Source: a virus
Direction: 5' to 3' (one strand)
Length of the DNA stretch: 34,695 nt
Virus record (IMG/VR): IMGVR_UViG_3300020442_002959
Coordinates: 1-34,695 of that record
Part shown: piece after piece, positions 25,901-33,374 of the stretch
Layout of the letters: each line of letters starts with the position of its first letter
Numbering within the stretch: the stretch's first letter is position 1
Translations under genes and position numbers: made by a program
Notes under the pieces: model-generated
Told to the model about the DNA's origin: nothing
The model's input: only the letters and a program-made list of their open reading frames with translations
Database searches by the model: none

Positions 25901-28900
25901 CCTGCAGTTGTATATCCAGACCTAACGCATGTTAGCTCAATAATCCAAACTTCAGTTGCAACTATACTTGACAGGAAAAGTAGGATCCAAAACGAAGCAG
26001 TAAGTTATATCCAAAGAGCAAATCCTACTCTTGAATTTAACAAAACAACATGTTTAAGAGATGCAGGATACATGATAGATGCTCTCGTATACGATATGGC
26101 ATTAGATACAAATTATCAGACTCGTTTATCAGGAATATCTTACTACAAAGTTACAACATCTGCTCAAACAGTTTTAAATTATCAGCTATCAGATACCCTG
26201 AGAGCTGTTGACTATTTAGATACAAGTTTAAGTAATCTATCTATAGGCGGACCTGGCGCTAAAGCAGAAGCGTTAATTTCAACAATTCAAGATTATATTA
26301 ATAGCAAAATAAACAGCACAGGCACTGAACCTATAATGACAGGTAGTAATGAACCATTAACTGATACAGATCATACTTATGCAGTTGAAACTATTGAAAA
26401 AAACAGAAAATTTATTGTTAGTGAAATTAATGCATATATTGCAACTACATTTACAGCTACAATACAAGCTTTGTCAGGTACGAATGTAAACACAGATGGA
26501 ACAAATTCTGATTGGTTACAAGTTGGAACAGCAGTTACGTTTTCAAATGTGATAGGTAGTGAAATACAAGCTAATACAACCTATTATGTACATAGTAAAA
26601 CTGATGCAAATAATTTTACTATAAAAGCAGCAAGGACAGACACTGCTCCGATTACCTGGGATGCAGCGGTTGGATCAATGACTATGGATCTAGCATACAA
26701 TGCCGGGTCATGTGAAAGAGATATTAATTCTTACATTGATGCAATAAAATATGATTTGATTTACCCAGGTAATTACAAATCAATATATGCAGGAATTTAT
26801 TACTCAAATGCTGTAACAGGTTCTAAGCTTGAAAACATGTTCCTAATGCACAATGGATCAGGATTAAGAAACTGTTCATTGAATTCTTTAGATGGCAGGA
26901 GCGACGGAACTACTGTAAATCAAAGTATAACTGGTTTAACAGAGGTAAACCCTAACGGTACAGCTAGACCTTTAGCAGGTGCATATGTAAGTCTAGATCC
27001 TGGATGGAATCCACAAGACACAAAACCATGGATTAGGACTAAATCGCCATATGTCCAAAATGTCAGTACTTTTGGAACTGCATGTATCGGTATGAAGGTT
27101 GACGGCGAACTTCATGCAGGTGGCAATGATTCTATAGTTGCAAACGATTTTACACAAATATTGAGTGACGGAATAGGATATTGGGTAACAAACCTTGGAA
27201 GATCAGAATTAGTTTCTGTTTTTACATATTATTGTCATATTGGATATCTAGCAGAAAATGGCGGAAAAGTTAGAGCAACTAACGGTAATAATTCTTATGG
27301 AGATTTTGGATCAGTTTCAGAAGGTGTAGATATTACAGAAATTCCAGTTACTGGTCAAGTAAACAACTATGCATTTACACCTGTTGTTGATAGAGTGTTA
27401 ACTGACGGTAATGAAATAATTGCTTTTGAATATTTAAATGCTGGAAAAGAATTTACTGCTGCAAACACAACAATAACTGTTGTAGGAGACGGTTTTGGTT
27501 ATGTAATTGATTCTGCTCAAACGGTAGACGGAGGTGTGTTTGAGGTACGTATGCTAGATTTAGATGACTCTAGTGGAATTTTTGGCGGTCAAGGTTATTA
27601 TTTTGCTACAAACAGTGCTCAAAATGGTACAACAAACCAAATTACATTATCTAATACTGATGTTGGGTTAGCTTCGCAAGTTATAGGTTTATCAATTTAT
27701 ATTACCGGCGGTAAAGGCACAGGACAGTATGGACAAATTTCAAATTACAATGAAAATACGAAGCTTGCTGATATTGTTAAAATAAGTGACGGAACTGCAG
27801 GATGGGATCAAATGGTAGCCGGTAGAGCTATCGAAGCAACATTAGATGCTACTACAGTCTATACAGTCGAACCATTAATTCAGTTTAGTGATTCAGATAC
27901 ACATCCTGGAGATTACAGTAAAAAAGCAAAAGGCAGACCATTTGTTGAAAATGAGCAAATTGTTAAAATATTAATTTGGGATCCAGGAGAAGGATATACA
28001 GCCGAACCGACAATAACAATTACTGATCCTAACAATATTGCACTAGGTAATCAAGCAGTAACTGATGCTCCAACTCAAGCTAGGATAGGCGATGGTGTAC
28101 TTACCCAACCGCTATGGGCAGCTAACGGACGAGGTAGTGATTTTACAACAGCGACTGTAGAAATTGTAGGAGACGGATACGCTGATTTCTATCAACCAGG
28201 TAATTTATTGCAAGTACAAAATTTGTCCGGTATTCCGTTAGCCGGTTCAAATATAGTGTTTGATCATTTACCTGGACAAGTATTTAAATTAGTAGTAGTA
28301 AGATCTTTGTTAGGAAGTGGTCAAGCAGGGGATCAACCTCCATTTACCGCTCAATTACAAGTTTCACCAGATATTCAAATATCTGAAGCACCAGAAAATA
28401 ATGAAAATTTAACCCTAAGGATTAGGTACAGTCAAATAAGATTAACAGGACATGATTTCCTTGATATTGGAACTGGTAATTTTGTTAACACAAACTATCC
28501 AGGGATTCCGTTACAAGAACCTATCCCTGCCAACGAAACATTAGAAAGCACTGGTGGTAGAGTATTCTTTACGTCAACAGATCAAGATGGAAATTTCCGA
28601 GTTGGAGATTTATTCTCAGTTGAGCAATCAACTGGTGTCGCAACATTGAATGCAGATGCCTTCAATATCAGTGGCCTAAATGAATTGTCACTCGGAGAAC
28701 TTGGATTAGGGCAGACAGGAGCAACTATTACAGAATTTAGTACAGACGGAACATTTACTGCAAATAGTGATGAAATTGTTCCTACCCAAAAAGCTATCAG
28801 GACTTACATTACGTCACAAATTGGAGGCGGTTCGTCTACACTTAACGTAAATAGTATTACTGCTGGCGATATTTTAATTACAGGTACAGAGATTACAACT

Positions 28901-28996
28901 GTAACAGGAAATCAAATCAACATGGAGCAAAAAGTCTATTACAAAAAAGGAGTAGACGGTGTTCCTGTCGCAATGAATTATTTACTTAAAAATTAA
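22973..28996 (+). CDS. Giant modular tail fibre B (CBM-like modules, beta-helix, CxRD repeats)
   Basis: A 2007-aa paralog of fibre A. Eight CBM-like modules fill residues ~8-450, six with the CxxxH motif (for example YVCVARHIS, YLCIEHHTS). A beta-helix begins near 488 (VYVEGNNGVNKP...HPFKTIRYA) but is interrupted twice. The interruptions are at ~535-690 and ~730-1285 and contain four Cys-x-Arg-Asp helical units: CRRDIGLILDAVIYD (~575), CERDVALILDAASYD (~871), CLRDAGYMIDALVYD (~1026) and CERDINSYIDAIKYD (~1246). After the second insertion the helix resumes (FLMHNGSGLRNCSLNSLDG), with the STFGTACIGMKVDG to CHIGYL block shared with fibre A and the C-terminal FTSTDQDGNFRVGDLFSVEQ and PTQKAIRTYI. 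The Asp-box domain of fibre A is absent. A fibre or adhesin role is inferred. GGAG lies six bases before the ATG. Confidence 0.82.
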   Translation: MAEIRLGRIKFIWKNEWQTNTEYFKDDLVKYGGNTYVCVARHISSVFANDFASSWNSISDGQEWRGAWTVSTYYRVNDIVQYGGKQYIANTEHQSTSNIYDGLVIDIEKWTPFGENFDWKGDWTVTTVYKVNDLVKYNSTIYLCIEHHTSTDTVEAGLESQIDKWIVYSSSLNWTSSWSTDTRYAERDLVKYGGIIYLCNTGHLSNADFDLGLEADITKWDVFHEGIDYTGEWQASYRYKKNDLVKKGGGIWICTQYHNSNIFSSDSLNWQQFVEGLEFENSWSEIEKYQPGDTVTYGGYVYITNQLHSNKVPTENPDVWELFSTGFRFRGDWGEDSSLQDYYVGDVVRLGGYTYLCIEDHQNQKPPNTTYWERLNSGIYWKSTWTNATVYDLGDSVRYGDNSYICILGHTADDAVDQNRPDQTTGFGTGATYWDILSGGPENNVLNTQGDLVYYSGVGPARLPIGKVGQVLAVNADGTAPEWKYIGQINHVVYVEGNNGVNKPLPTYGGTINHPFKTIRYALEQIDKGPLFPEATYLLEVNRAFIQNAVVVWVDAQITAGNGIWSGFTNDNIESCRRDIGLILDAVIYDMRHGGNEKIRLATLTYFDNGSLIAAIADENEQLVASIQQMIVIIDAVISNLDYTDANNTLVQYKDSNYLEEQDAQIRIENLLQVIIQPLAAENIDNLAREYKPNSTVFVKTGKFEETLPMIVPQNTAVVGDELRSTSIYPAESITHISDTTYSLQSLTHMSSFISDIITNTAITPTTGNSETQYTLGVSGTVGDATASTRITTGATEIKNIIENGVDSATALTFSDPGVVTERLYARELIQANKDFLFSEIETYINAQVSAATAGSIWENFDYDSIKAAACERDVALILDAASYDVQYNSRWASIIIARNYYDSLALTLEPDERLPTADVYDTLAGYVSDVVEGTYPGQTLLATPGNVGTVTEAAYASSMINIVEDVIRDGTLDNLPAVVYPDLTHVSSIIQTSVATILDRKSRIQNEAVSYIQRANPTLEFNKTTCLRDAGYMIDALVYDMALDTNYQTRLSGISYYKVTTSAQTVLNYQLSDTLRAVDYLDTSLSNLSIGGPGAKAEALISTIQDYINSKINSTGTEPIMTGSNEPLTDTDHTYAVETIEKNRKFIVSEINAYIATTFTATIQALSGTNVNTDGTNSDWLQVGTAVTFSNVIGSEIQANTTYYVHSKTDANNFTIKAARTDTAPITWDAAVGSMTMDLAYNAGSCERDINSYIDAIKYDLIYPGNYKSIYAGIYYSNAVTGSKLENMFLMHNGSGLRNCSLNSLDGRSDGTTVNQSITGLTEVNPNGTARPLAGAYVSLDPGWNPQDTKPWIRTKSPYVQNVSTFGTACIGMKVDGELHAGGNDSIVANDFTQILSDGIGYWVTNLGRSELVSVFTYYCHIGYLAENGGKVRATNGNNSYGDFGSVSEGVDITEIPVTGQVNNYAFTPVVDRVLTDGNEIIAFEYLNAGKEFTAANTTITVVGDGFGYVIDSAQTVDGGVFEVRMLDLDDSSGIFGGQGYYFATNSAQNGTTNQITLSNTDVGLASQVIGLSIYITGGKGTGQYGQISNYNENTKLADIVKISDGTAGWDQMVAGRAIEATLDATTVYTVEPLIQFSDSDTHPGDYSKKAKGRPFVENEQIVKILIWDPGEGYTAEPTITITDPNNIALGNQAVTDAPTQARIGDGVLTQPLWAANGRGSDFTTATVEIVGDGYADFYQPGNLLQVQNLSGIPLAGSNIVFDHLPGQVFKLVVVRSLLGSGQAGDQPPFTAQLQVSPDIQISEAPENNENLTLRIRYSQIRLTGHDFLDIGTGNFVNTNYPGIPLQEPIPANETLESTGGRVFFTSTDQDGNFRVGDLFSVEQSTGVATLNADAFNISGLNELSLGELGLGQTGATITEFSTDGTFTANSDEIVPTQKAIRTYITSQIGGGSSTLNVNSITAGDILITGTEITTVTGNQINMEQKVYYKKGVDGVPVAMNYLLKN

Positions 28997-29008
28997 TGGA
29001 GATAAAAA

Positions 29009-29329
29009 ATGGCAACTGGTAGACTTGGAGTAGCAGATTTAGCATTAGATACTCTTACAACTTTATATCAAGTTCCTGTAGACACATTTACTGTTGCTAC
29101 AGTGTCTTTTTGTAATAGAGGAAATGCACCTATCACAGTTAGGGTAGCAGTAGCAGCTGATGTAACTCCTGCGCTTGCAGAATATATAGAATATGATTGT
29201 GAAATAATGCCAAAAGGTGTATTGGAAAGAACAGGTATTGTTATGGATGCTGAAAAACGCATTATTGTTTGGTCGTCTGCTGCGAATGTTTCTGCAATGG
29301 CCTTTGGTATAGAGACAACAACTTTATAA
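29009..29329 (+). CDS. Conserved small virion protein (GRLGVADL type)
   Basis: A 106-aa beta-rich protein with MATGRLGVADLALDTLTTLY, VATVSFCNRGNAPITVRVAV, EYIEYDCEIMPKGVLERTGI and VSAMAFGIE, features of a small structural protein common in marine T4-like phages. The N-terminal GRLG recalls the GRISG start of fibres, though beyond this it follows the small beta-sandwich style of the products at 6044, 9535 and 17185 only loosely. It has two cysteines. GGAG is seven bases before the ATG. Its stop codon overlaps the next late promoter. A connector or fibre-base role is possible. Confidence 0.65.
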   Translation: MATGRLGVADLALDTLTTLYQVPVDTFTVATVSFCNRGNAPITVRVAVAADVTPALAEYIEYDCEIMPKGVLERTGIVMDAEKRIIVWSSAANVSAMAFGIETTTL

Positions 29330-29332
29330 ATA
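29325..29332 (+). promoter_or_regulatory. T4-type late promoter box (TATAAATA)
   Basis: An exact TATAAATA overlapping the stop codon of the upstream gene, 18 bases before the next start. It is well placed to drive the 109-aa protein and the three Cys-rich genes behind it. Confidence 0.75.
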
Positions 29333-29350
29333 CAGTAAGAAGGAAAATAC

Positions 29351-29680
29351 ATGGGAAGATATATATCGACTACAGGAACAGCTGGTGCTGTTTTTCGGCA
29401 AGTATCTAATAATTATGTAGCAAAAGTTAATGATAGAATGTTACTTGACAGCAGTTCAATTGCATTTACTGTTACTTTACCTGCACCAGGTACGCTATTA
29501 GAAAATGATACTGTGCAATTTTTAGACATAGGTCAATTTTTAACAACTAACAATGTTACAGTAGATGCGAACGGTGGAGAAATCATGGGAGATAGCGATC
29601 TTATCCTAAACGTAAACGGTACAACTGTTACTCTCGTTTATACCGGAGTTGCAGGCATTGGTTGGTTTGTATCTGCATAA
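29351..29680 (+). CDS. Small fibre-domain virion protein, 109 aa
   Basis: A 109-aa beta-rich protein in a form common among phage fibre domains: NNYVAKVNDRMLLDSSSIAF, then VTLPAPGTLLENDTVQFLD, NVTVDANGGEIMGDSDLIL and VTLVYTGVAGIGWFV. In other phages this domain is often part of a longer fibre; here it stands alone. AAGGAAAA is six bases before the ATG. It is transcribed just ahead of the three Cys-rich adhesins and may connect them to the virion; this is inference. Confidence 0.62.
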   Translation: MGRYISTTGTAGAVFRQVSNNYVAKVNDRMLLDSSSIAFTVTLPAPGTLLENDTVQFLDIGQFLTTNNVTVDANGGEIMGDSDLILNVNGTTVTLVYTGVAGIGWFVSA

Positions 29681-29692
29681 TTTGGAGAAAAA

Positions 29693-30631
29693 ATGGCAAA
29701 ATTGTCACAACTAGTCCAATCTAAGAACTTAGACAACTATGTAGATGTAGGATTAGAAAAAGGAGAAATATGGGGATATGCTCCTGCAATGGATTTAGGA
29801 TTTGCTCCCCAAATAAAATGGCAACCTAGTGGGCCAGGTAGAGCTATAGTTGAAGTGTGGGGTGCTGGCGGCTCTGGAGCTAGAATGTGCTGTTGTGGAT
29901 ACGGCCTACCAGGAAATTCAGGTGCGTATGCTAGGAAAACATTATGTTTTACACCTAGTAACTATTCAACATCATATATCTGCGGATGCATAGGACAATC
30001 ATGCGGTAATGCCAGTTCTTTATGCTGCAGAGGTACATCAAGTCCAACTTGTTTATTTTACACATTTGATAATGAAACAACAACCGCTGTAATCTGTGCT
30101 CAAGGAGGAAAAGGTGGATGGTCTATATGTGAAACTAGCGGATGCAATATCCCTGCTGGTATATTAAAAAATACACCTTGCTCAGGAGGATGTTGTACTT
30201 GGTGTGGCTTAGCTTTTGGAGGAGACATTAATTGTCCGTCTAATATTTCTTGCTTATGGTTAAGTACAAATATAGCTAATTGTCCATGTTCATATGTTGA
30301 AACTATCGCAGGACCTCCATATCAATACAGCACTGGAGGAGCCTGTATGATGGTGCAACCAGGTGCTGATAATGTAACAACAATGTGGTCAGGAGGCGGA
30401 CCTGAACATTCATATGTTATCTCAGCAACAAGTAGGAATCCTAGCCAAGGCAATCCATGGACATTTTGTTGGGGTGCCAAAGCATGCGGTTGCTATGAAA
30501 ACGAAGGATGTGTTTATTATACCCCACCAGGACACGGAGGTTATCCGGCACACCCATGTCCAAGTGTTAGGGATCATGGCGGAAGAGGCGGATCTGGAGC
30601 TATAAGAATAAGATTTGTAAAGGATAGTTAA
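29693..30631 (+). CDS. Cys/Gly-rich putative adhesin, paralog 1
   Basis: A 312-aa protein with 27 cysteines (8.7%) and abundant glycine, without signal peptide or membrane segment. The N-terminal ~50 residues (MAKLSQLVQSKNLDNYVDVG) form an attachment-like region. Then come VEVWGAGGSGARMCCCGYG, PGNSGAYARK, CAQGGKGGW, FGGDINCPSNIS, CGCYENEGCVYYTPP and the C-terminal RDHGGRGGSGAIRIRFV. The WGAGGSG start and GGRGGSGAIRIRF end are typical of Gly-rich phage tail proteins (Gly_rich_2-like), but the high Cys content is unusual and suggests disulfides or bound metal. It is first of three adjacent paralogs; GGAG lies six bases before the ATG. A receptor-binding role is inferred from position and family style. 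Confidence 0.75.
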   Translation: MAKLSQLVQSKNLDNYVDVGLEKGEIWGYAPAMDLGFAPQIKWQPSGPGRAIVEVWGAGGSGARMCCCGYGLPGNSGAYARKTLCFTPSNYSTSYICGCIGQSCGNASSLCCRGTSSPTCLFYTFDNETTTAVICAQGGKGGWSICETSGCNIPAGILKNTPCSGGCCTWCGLAFGGDINCPSNISCLWLSTNIANCPCSYVETIAGPPYQYSTGGACMMVQPGADNVTTMWSGGGPEHSYVISATSRNPSQGNPWTFCWGAKACGCYENEGCVYYTPPGHGGYPAHPCPSVRDHGGRGGSGAIRIRFVKDS

Positions 30632-30637
30632 TCAAAA

Positions 30638-31666
30638 ATGGCAAATTTATCAGATTTAATTCAAAAAAAGGTTGACTTTTTTGAATACGAAAGACTAGAA
30701 ACAGGAAATATTTCTACATACGCTCCTCAAGGTTACGTAAATTATTGTCGAAATATCCATTGGGTATGCGTTAACAGCGGAAAAATGACTATAGAAATAT
30801 GGGGGTCAGGAGGATCTGGAGCTAAGATGTGTTGTTGTGGAGTAGGAATACCTGGCAACCCAGGCGCTTATGCTAGGAAAACTTTCTACTATCATGCAAA
30901 CGATGTTGTATGTGGATACACAGGTAAATCATGCAACAATTCAAACGATCTTTGTTTTAGAGGCTGTAGTCAGGCAAGTTGTGCATACTATGTATCATGT
31001 GATAGTAGATACCAAGATAGAAATTGGTGTATGTGTGCCCAAGGTGGTCGAGGCGGAGTGAGTTACTGCTCAACTACTACATCAGGCGTATGCTGCTTTG
31101 GAGGCAATGGTTATTGTAGGACCATATGCGGCGATAGATGCGGAATTGCCTGTAACTATCATCAAAGTTGTATGAACTTTAATCCTGCTCAGGCATATGG
31201 TGGCGATGTGAATTGTCCGGGATCTTTCAGTTGCACTGTATGGCACTGTTTGCATCCAAATAGACCATGCAATATTACATATTCAATATCAGGACCTCCT
31301 GGAATGTTTTCAGACAAAGGTGTAAAATTAAATTTCCCTATTGAAGAAAATACAATGCATTCGAATTGGTCAGGAAATGGTCCGTTCCAGTATGTCTATG
31401 CCCTCAATGGTGCGAGTAAAATGCCTTCGGGCGGAGGTACTGAAACAAGATGTATTAATAACGCAAGACATTGTGGTTGTTATGATCATCACGGATGCAT
31501 AGAATATGTACCTCCTGGTTTTCCAGGATTACCACCTAGTCAGTGTGCTGGTGTAAGAGACCATGCAACACGCGGTGGCAGCGGAATGGTAAGGATAAAA
31601 TTTATTCCTGAAGGAGAACCGGACTTCACTGATCAATATTACCATAGATTAACAGGAACAGGATAA
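30638..31666 (+). CDS. Cys/Gly-rich putative adhesin, paralog 2
   Basis: A 342-aa paralog with 30 cysteines (8.8%). Conserved blocks are IEIWGSGGSGAKMCCCGVG, PGNPGAYARK, CAQGGRGGV, YGGDVNCPG, CGCYDHHGCIEYVPP and RGGSGMVRIKF. Between QGGRGG and YGGDVN it carries a variable stretch dense in Cys (YCRTICGDRCGIACNYHQSC). A C-terminal extension of about 20 residues (EGEPDFTDQYYHRL) is unique to this copy. It begins six bases after the previous stop with a weak ribosome site, so coupling to the upstream gene is likely. Function as for paralog 1. Confidence 0.75.
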   Translation: MANLSDLIQKKVDFFEYERLETGNISTYAPQGYVNYCRNIHWVCVNSGKMTIEIWGSGGSGAKMCCCGVGIPGNPGAYARKTFYYHANDVVCGYTGKSCNNSNDLCFRGCSQASCAYYVSCDSRYQDRNWCMCAQGGRGGVSYCSTTTSGVCCFGGNGYCRTICGDRCGIACNYHQSCMNFNPAQAYGGDVNCPGSFSCTVWHCLHPNRPCNITYSISGPPGMFSDKGVKLNFPIEENTMHSNWSGNGPFQYVYALNGASKMPSGGGTETRCINNARHCGCYDHHGCIEYVPPGFPGLPPSQCAGVRDHATRGGSGMVRIKFIPEGEPDFTDQYYHRLTGTG

Positions 31667-31669
31667 GAA

Positions 31670-32668
31670 ATGAATTTAAGACAACTAGTTTATGAACGCT
31701 CGATAACAGATAGAATGGAACATAATTTGGAACAAGGTGAACTTTGGGTCTATACAAATGGAAATGTTCTTGCAAATTGGCGTAGTCAGCATAATGGTGA
31801 CGGGAGCATATGTTGGAAGTCTCCTGGAGACGGAACTGCAGTTATTGAGATTTGGGGATCAGGCGGATCACAAGGACGGATGTGTTGTTGTGGAGTAGGA
31901 TTACCTGGAAATTCTGGTGCATATTCAAAAAAGTCAATAACTGTAAATTCATCAAGTTACATTTACGCAAAACCTGCAATATCTCTAAAAAGTGAAACAT
32001 TATGCTTTGCTGGATGCGGTGATGCTACATGTCTTTGTTGGATTGGATCCACAGGTAATGGTTGTATGTGTGCCCAAGGAGGACTAGGCGGTAACGCTAT
32101 TTGCCAAACAAGTACAACTTCGTCATATTGTTGCTATGTAGCATTAGGATTCTGTAATGATAGATTTGGCCTTAGTGATTTTTGTGGAAGAATTTGTAAT
32201 TTATCTTCATCAAGATCATGGGAAGCAAATGCGTACGGCGGCGATATAAATTGCCCAGGAAACATAAGCCAAGCAATTTTTTATTGTTGCGGTGGTGGAA
32301 CGCTTAACACTAGATGTAAAACGTATTACTTTACTGCACCACCTCCAGGCATGTACGCAGATGGCGGCGGAGGCGGAATGATGTACACTGGAATGGATGA
32401 TGCACGTAACTCACCTTTACCAGGAATGATGATGAACCAAGCTGGCGGGAGTTATGGAATGATGTCGCACAGTCCAAGTAGAGGAATACCGAGATCTGCT
32501 TGTTGGAGATCTTTGCGACAATGCTCATGTTATGAACATAATTATTCTTGTGTTCCTTACACACCTCCTGCATGGGGTGCTCCAGGTTCAATGATGTGTG
32601 CCAATATTAGAGATTCAGGCGGCCGTGGAGGCATGGGCGTTGTCAGAATAAGATTTATAGAAAGTTAA
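31670..32668 (+). CDS. Cys/Gly-rich putative adhesin, paralog 3
   Basis: A 332-aa paralog with 25 cysteines (7.5%). Shared blocks are IEIWGSGGSQGRMCCCGVG, PGNSGAYSKK, CAQGGLGGN, YGGDINCPG, CSCYEHNYSCVPYTPP and RDSGGRGGMGVVRIRF. A Met/Gly-rich loop (GGGGGMMYTGMDD, then PGMMMNQAGG) is specific to this copy and replaces sequence present in the others. It starts three bases after the previous stop. The three copies have diverged well beyond DNA near-identity, so the duplications are not recent. They may form a heteromeric tip or be alternative adhesins. Confidence 0.75.
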   Translation: MNLRQLVYERSITDRMEHNLEQGELWVYTNGNVLANWRSQHNGDGSICWKSPGDGTAVIEIWGSGGSQGRMCCCGVGLPGNSGAYSKKSITVNSSSYIYAKPAISLKSETLCFAGCGDATCLCWIGSTGNGCMCAQGGLGGNAICQTSTTSSYCCYVALGFCNDRFGLSDFCGRICNLSSSRSWEANAYGGDINCPGNISQAIFYCCGGGTLNTRCKTYYFTAPPPGMYADGGGGGMMYTGMDDARNSPLPGMMMNQAGGSYGMMSHSPSRGIPRSACWRSLRQCSCYEHNYSCVPYTPPAWGAPGSMMCANIRDSGGRGGMGVVRIRFIES

Positions 32669-32679
32669 AAAGGAAAAAT

Positions 32680-33321
32680 ATGAAAAAAGCATTTACAGCA
32701 GTTATACCAGATGCACCATATTCAGGTGTAGTTACTCAAAATAAGACAGTAAATTGCATGTACAACGGATACAGATATCATGTGATAGCAGTTAATAGAG
32801 TATCAAAAATCGTAGATTACGTGTCTGGATCGTATGAAACCTTAGATGACATTAACATCTCGCATCACACAGATGAGGATCCAAATATTTATTTTATAAC
32901 ATTAGATGCGAATGAAAATCCATGGGAAGCTGCATACATCACAGAAGAGTATACACATGACCCGGTACCAGATTATGTAGAAGAATTACCAGATGGTACA
33001 GAATATCGCTATATATATTCTCAAGATAATGTTGTTACAGAAGTATACAATCATTTACAACTGCAATATGAAAATGGAAATTTTATTAAGCCCAGTTATA
33101 GGACTCATATGATTTCAAAAGAAGATTATTGGGCAGGTGTAGATGAACATATTGCAAATGTAGAAAGTGAATTAGCCAATCACAGCGATAAATATCTACC
33201 AGAAGATATACAAGTTTTACAAGAAGCATTACAGGGGATGCAAAATCTAAAAACCCAAATGGCAGATGTAGATCATTGGAAACTTGATTGGCCGTGGATG
33301 TTGCCAGATCGCAACATTTAA
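32680..33321 (+). CDS. Hypothetical protein after the adhesin cluster
   Basis: A 213-aa acidic, Tyr/Asp/Glu-rich protein. The N-terminal ~110 residues look mixed alpha/beta; the C-terminal ~90 are helical (YLPEDIQVLQEALQGMQNL) and end in a Trp-rich tail (VDHWKLDWPWMLPDRNI). No family is recognised. It is last in the adhesin block, with AAGGAAAA ahead of its ATG; the position suits a fibre-assembly chaperone, as with T4 gp38, but this is weak inference. A hairpin and T-run overlap its stop. Confidence 0.55.
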   Translation: MKKAFTAVIPDAPYSGVVTQNKTVNCMYNGYRYHVIAVNRVSKIVDYVSGSYETLDDINISHHTDEDPNIYFITLDANENPWEAAYITEEYTHDPVPDYVEELPDGTEYRYIYSQDNVVTEVYNHLQLQYENGNFIKPSYRTHMISKEDYWAGVDEHIANVESELANHSDKYLPEDIQVLQEALQGMQNLKTQMADVDHWKLDWPWMLPDRNI

Positions 33322-33332
33322 CCATATTTTTT
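33296..33332 (+). terminator. Possible weak terminator after the adhesin block
   Basis: A seven-bp stem (33298-33304 with 33311-33317, loop CAGATC), extendable by G-U pairs, spans the end of the upstream gene. Seven T residues follow at 33326-33332, separated from the stem by eight bases. The separation makes it weak, but it lies where the structural block gives way to enzyme genes. Confidence 0.3.
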
Positions 33333-33374
33333 TATATCCGTTGATAACTTGCATATATAAAGTAATAGTTACCA

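Noticed and set aside
29693-32668. Cys-rich proteins as ferredoxins or metallothioneins
   Set aside because: They are long, Gly-rich, have fibre-like ends (WGxGGSG and GGRGGSGxxRIRF) and lack the regular CxxCxxC spacing of ferredoxins; the metal-binding idea is kept only as a hypothesis.
33354-33362. TATATAAAG as a late promoter for the glycosyltransferase gene
   Set aside because: It lacks the TAAATA core shared by the other late boxes in the window; it may still be a weak or middle promoter but cannot be supported.
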